From: Phoronis australis
Taxonomy: Eukaryota > Phoronida > Phoronidae
NCBI GenBank assembly: GCA_002633005.1
Contig: NMRA01000220.1
Coordinates: forward strand, 602,819 to 666,818
Reading direction: 5' to 3'
DNA length: 64,000 nt
Shown here: piece after piece, positions 59,901-64,000 of the stretch
Layout: each line of letters starts with the position of its first letter
How positions within the stretch are numbered: the stretch's first letter is position 1
Position numbers and translations under genes: made by a program
The notes under the pieces: generated by a model
Databases searched by the model: none
What the model was told of the DNA's origin: nothing
Seen by the model: only the letters and a program-made list of their open reading frames with translations

Positions 59901-60189
59901 AAAATTCCATAAATTATTTACAATCGACATACAAGTACTGAGGTCAACGAAAAAACGTAATGGTTACTTGTGACGCTAAAAAATAACCAATTTGGGCCAA
60001 CTTTTTAACACTGTAGCCCAGAAATGGCCGACTCTATTCAAATGAAACTTTTGCATAGTGTGTTTTATACAATGCTTTCTAAAATGTTTAAAAATGTTCC
60101 ATTTTTGTATTAGAGGCAGTCCAAAAATAAGACTTATGTGATATTTATTAAATCAATTAGCTACACACGGAGCAAAAACGAAACGATAA
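56924..60189. other. Intergenic between genes B and A
   Basis: No gene A upstream exon could be identified. Contains the old direct repeats at 58.9-59.7 kb and otherwise nothing recognisable. Confidence 0.4.
58852..59675. repeat. Old, diverged direct repeats
   Basis: Segments near 58852, 59366 and 59607 share a GGTCAT-x-CG-x-TG-x-TCATTGTG-like core followed by a weakly similar ~70 bp. They look like an ancient tandem duplication. No coding signal. Confidence 0.3.
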
Positions 60190-61992
60190 TTTAAAACAAG
60201 AGTAACGCGCCCACGAATGCATTGCGAATGGTGTGCTTTTAGGGTTATTTATTTGTATCATAAAAACGGCCACTAGATGGTGCAAAAACATACAATCCAT
60301 CTAAAAACAAGAACATGCCATATTTCATAAAAATCTGTCAAGGAGCTTCAGAGAAACAAAGGAAAACAGAATAAAATGAAATTGCCAATAGTGGGCACAG
60401 TGTCCGTTGGATCCGCCTGAAAGTCATTGTCTGTTGTTATCTTCATATCAATACACTTACTAAATTTGGTAAAGATCCTGTAGTGGGTTTAGGAGATACA
60501 ACTATGGGCGGAAAACAAAACTACCACTAGTACGTGCCACAGTAGTCAGTCCAACATCATCAAAGGTCGTCTTCACACATTGGAACATATATGTCAATTT
60601 TCAAATGATTTGGTTGATACAGGGGTGGACGCCAAAAACAAGATTTGAAAACAGCAAAAATGGCCACTAGGTGGTGCAAAATACCTCAATTCCATCCAAA
60701 AACAGAAAGATAGCGTCATCACACCAATAGATACCTATATTTAAAATTTTATGAAAATCTGTTGAGGACCTTTGAAGAAAACAGTAAAAATGGCCACTAG
60801 GTGGCGAAAACTACGTCGAAGCATCCGAAACCAGGAGGATAGCGTAACTCACTAACAGGTGCCTACATATTAAATTTCATGAAAATCCGTTAAGGACTTT
60901 TGAAGATACAAAGGAAAACGTAAAAATCAAAAAATTGCCGCTTGGGGGACACAGCAGTAGTCAGATCTGTCCGAAAGTCGTCGTCATCCGTAGTCAAAAT
61001 CACATAAATACACTTCCTAAATTAAGTAAAGATCCTGCGAACGGTTTAGGAGATACAGCCATAGGCGCAAAAAACTGCCACGAGGTGGCGCCACAGTAGT
61101 CGAAATCGTCGGAAAATCATCGTTAACCGTCCTCTTTATAGTAAGCACATACATGCCAATTTTCAAAATCATCCTTTGAGCGTTTTGGTTGATATAGGGG
61201 AGGACGCAAAAAATGACTCGAAAACAGTAAAAATGGCCACTAGGTGGCGCAAACTACGTCGAATCCATCCCAAAATTTGAGGATAGCGTAACTCACTAAT
61301 AGGTGCCTACATATTAAATTTCATGAAAATCCGCTAAGGACTTTCGAAGATACAAAGGAAAACGTAAAAAATAAAATTGCCACTAGGGGGCACGCCTGTA
61401 GTCGGATCCATGCAAAAGTCGTCGTCGTCCGTTGTTAACATCAAATTTCGTAAAGATCCTGCGAACGGTTTAGGAGATACAGCCATAGGCGCAAAAAACT
61501 GCCACTAGGAGGCGCCACAGTAGTCAAAATTGTCGGAAAATCCTCTTTATAGTAAGCACATACATGTACATACCAATTTTCACAATCATCCTTTGAACGG
61601 TTTGGTTGATAGAGAGTTGGACGCGAAAAAACAGACTCGAAAACAGTAAAAATGACCACTAGGTGGCGCAAATTACGTCAAATCAAAACAAGGGGATAGC
61701 GTCATATCACTAAAAGGTGCCTACATACCAAATTTCTTGAAAATCCGTTAAGAATTTTTGAAGATACAAAGGTAAGCGTAAAAAATTAGAATTGCAACTA
61801 GGGGGCACACCGGTAGTCGGATCTAATCGAAAGTTCGCTCATGTCGTCCCATCTGTTAAAGGAATACATGTGCAAAATTTCAAGAACATACCTCAATCGG
61901 TTTTGGAGATAGAGCAGCGGACGCACGACGTACGGACGGACGGACGCAAATGACGGCATAATGCGTCCACATACAAATATGTGGGCGCATAA
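60190..61992 (+). repeat. CTCF-motif repeat family, copy 4, with terminal inverted repeats
   Basis: It runs from ACGCGCCCAC (60204) to GTGGGCGCAT (61981-61990). Motif starts: 60270, 60385, 60524, 60664, 60794, 60938, 61078, 61237, 61380, 61502, 61656, 61795. Spacings are mostly 139-159 bp, with one short interval (122 bp) where about 20 bp are deleted and one duplicated first subtype (60664/60794). It sits between the duplicated genes B and A. Confidence 0.88.
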
Positions 61993-63331
61993 AAACTGCA
62001 AGCTTGTTTTTTATATTTTCCGTTGAAAATTTGTATTGTACAAAATTTGGTCGTGTTGTTGATTCTGTTCTTTTGCTAAAATTTCCTAAGAACAGCCACG
62101 TGACCGAATGATTGGCAGATTAATAATAAATCAAAATCAAATTCTTCCGCTTTCATACACATACTTAAGCCAAGTTAAATTCTTTAGTTCTATAGATATT
62201 TGTGGAGACCAAATAAGTTCTTACATATGGTAACGCCTACATACGGTATATACCTTTATTCTTTTGTTGGTTTAGCGGTCAAATGCAAGCATACATGCAC
62301 AAAGACTTTATACTGTATGAGTCAATTGAAAGAAGCAGCTCACAAACAATATTCCCAAATTTTTAAACTGTCTATTGCTGCTCAAACGTTAATGCAATAG
62401 AGAAAGAGACGTCTACAACTCGATATACTTTATTACATTCGTCGTTTATCGTTGATACATCGTATTGCATCGGTGTTCATATCGGTTATCTGAAACGTTT
62501 ACAAAAAACAGTCTAAGTTACTAAGTCTAAACTTTACCATTAGCATTAACCAACCACCACGATATCGTTACACCATCTACGTAATTTTCAATTAACGTCT
62601 AACGGAAACCACACTTGAGGAAATACAAACTCAGGAAAAAAACATGGCGGAATAAACCCCTAAAGTTCCAAGACGGAACAACTCGTATAGACAACTGTAG
62701 CACTCAGCAAAACTAGTTCACAAAATAGAAATATCCATACCACAAGAAATACGTAAACATAGTAATAGATTACCAAAAGCACAATGGTTGCAACGTAACA
62801 GCATGTCTAGGTCTGCATAATAATAGTCCAGTCTGCAGCTGACAAAACGCAAACTACAAATGCACAGCTATCCAAAAATCGGTATCTAACGTTGAACGAT
62901 AACCAAATGTATACTTGCAGCGTTTGCCTCAAAAACAGTCTGGTAATCAACAAACGATACATATGACAATCCAGGAGAGAATAAGGCAACTGGTGCTTGT
63001 TCGGACCTTTAAATACTCCGCAAAAACCTAGAAAGATGATTGGCCCAGACAGTATCTCAACTTACACAACCAATGGAAATAATACCACCGAAAGGGGGGT
63101 TGCTAAAATCATGACTTAACCCCGAGACAACGCCCTAAAATATAATTGAGGCACTAGGAATTTGAGAACGCCATCTCTAGGAAAATTGGGAAACTATATA
63201 CATGCACTGCCTGCAATAATACTGTCTATATGAGTATTCAAATAAAAGTCAAACCACCAGTGTATAGTACTAAAAAGCATTGAAAAACGCGTTACATCGT
63301 TCCATAGATCATCAATGGCGAGCACATATAG
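61993..63331. other. Intergenic, no features seen
   Basis: AT-rich spacer between CTCF-motif repeat copy 4 and the foldback element downstream of gene B. No gene recognised. Confidence 0.45.
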
Positions 63332-63487
63332 ATTATTACATGGCGAAGTCGTTATCCCCCGTTATCTAGAGCCCGAGTGGATTTTGGAGAATTATCACCC
63401 AAGGGGCATTATCCCCGAGAGAGATAATTCTGAAAAATCCACGAGGGCTCTAGATAAGGGGGATAACGACTGGGACCATGTAATAAT
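63332..63487. repeat. 156-bp foldback element
   Basis: 65-bp arms (63332-63396 and 63423-63487) are inverted copies with about eight mismatches, beginning ATTATTACATGG. The loop contains a second hairpin (GGGGCATTATCCCC). A MITE is the likeliest reading; a transcribed copy would fold into a long hairpin. Confidence 0.75.
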
Positions 63488-63824
63488 ATATTTATACCAC
63501 ATACTGAACGAGAAACATTGCAATGAAATGATTTACCTTTCTCGACTCTCCGCGGCTTTGTAACTACGTTCTATGTCAGAGGCCGGGATCGGAGGTCGTG
63601 ACCTTTTAAGAAAAGCCGAGCTATTTTGTCAAATAATGCTTTCACTCTAAACCAATTGAAAAAAAAATCTGCGTATCATGGAATATTTCACTAAGTCAGT
63701 CGGCAGCAATATAACTCATATACACGCTCACTAATGGTCTCTTTCCAATAGAACGCCCTTTCCTCCATGCTCCTAAATCCTTTTATTACCCCTTTAATTC
63801 AGTCGCAGTCCTCAAATGGTTAAG

Positions 63825-64000
63825 TCAAACAAAGTGGTTGACGATCTTCGAAGTAAAGGACGTGTATGTCCCAAATGGGGTGATAGCGTCGATGGTTGCC
63901 GTGTAATTCATGCGAAACCTGTAGATGTGGGTTGGAATCTGATAATTTGTGTTAATGGTGTCCACTCTGTTCACAATGCCGACAGTCCCGACATCCGCAC
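63825..64000 (-). CDS. Gene B last exon (partial): intact paralogue of gene A C-terminus
   Basis: The frame enters from the right edge and reads DVGTVGIVNRVDTIN, QIPTHIYRFRMNYTATIDAI, TPFGTYTSFTSKIVNHFV and then TGA. It differs from gene A's last exon at few positions over the shared part, and several of those are silent. It has AAG where gene A has the premature TAG. The similarity carries on past the stop for about 80 bases (63745-63824 against 53236-53313), which marks a tandem duplication rather than convergence. Gene B is thus the likely functional copy for this C-terminus. Confidence 0.75.
   Translation of the reverse strand, partial: ADVGTVGIVNRVDTINTNYQIPTHIYRFRMNYTATIDAITPFGTYTSFTSKIVNHFV

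Overview
The window is eukaryotic, from a bilaterian animal and most likely a marine invertebrate. Coding DNA is split into short exons with consensus GT/AG splice sites, introns run to kilobases, and AT-rich spacer is full of degenerate LINEs, THAP/P-like and PiggyBac transposons, tRNA-type SINEs, foldback elements and microsatellites. A SUEL (rhamnose-binding) lectin domain joined to EGF and FN3-type modules is typical of molluscs, annelids, echinoderms, hemichordates and amphioxus. I cannot narrow the phylum from sequence alone. There are no prokaryotic features.

The minus strand appears to carry three members of a tandem family of secreted or cell-surface mosaic proteins. (i) Gene C starts with a signal-peptide exon at 46,778 and crosses a ~28 kb first intron. 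It continues through a SUEL lectin exon (18.5 kb), a calcium-binding EGF exon (13.4 kb), three further EGF-like exons (11.4, 9.3, 7.7 kb) and three longer exons (5.3, 3.8, 1.3 kb), then leaves the window on the left. All nine exons join in phase to give 642 codons with no stop. (ii) Gene A (53.3-55.9 kb) keeps two 3' exons with FN3-like and jelly-roll-like segments. It carries two nonsense codons and two apparent 1-bp frameshifts, so it looks like a pseudogene. (iii) Gene B enters from the right edge. Its last exon (63,825-64,000) is a close, intact paralogue of gene A's last exon, and the similarity continues into the 3' flank. A cysteine-rich, ADAMTS-like remnant lies just upstream of gene A.

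On the plus strand, inside gene C's giant intron 1, two exons (25.94-26.00 and 26.47-26.76 kb) encode a chromodomain split by an intron.

The most striking non-coding feature is a repeat family present at 13.6, 16.8-18.3, 36.3-38.2 and 60.2-62.0 kb. Every ~140-160 bp it carries a motif matching the CTCF core consensus (CCACTAGGTGGCGC, CCACTAGGGGGCAC, CCACTAGGAGGCGC). There are more than 30 copies in the window, all in one orientation, in a three-subtype ~453 bp higher-order repeat. Where terminal inverted repeats are preserved they are ATGCGCCCAC/GTGGGCGCAT. A second unusual feature is a 31-bp minisatellite directly abutting gene C exon 7; its unit appears to be that exon's own 3' splice site, amplified.
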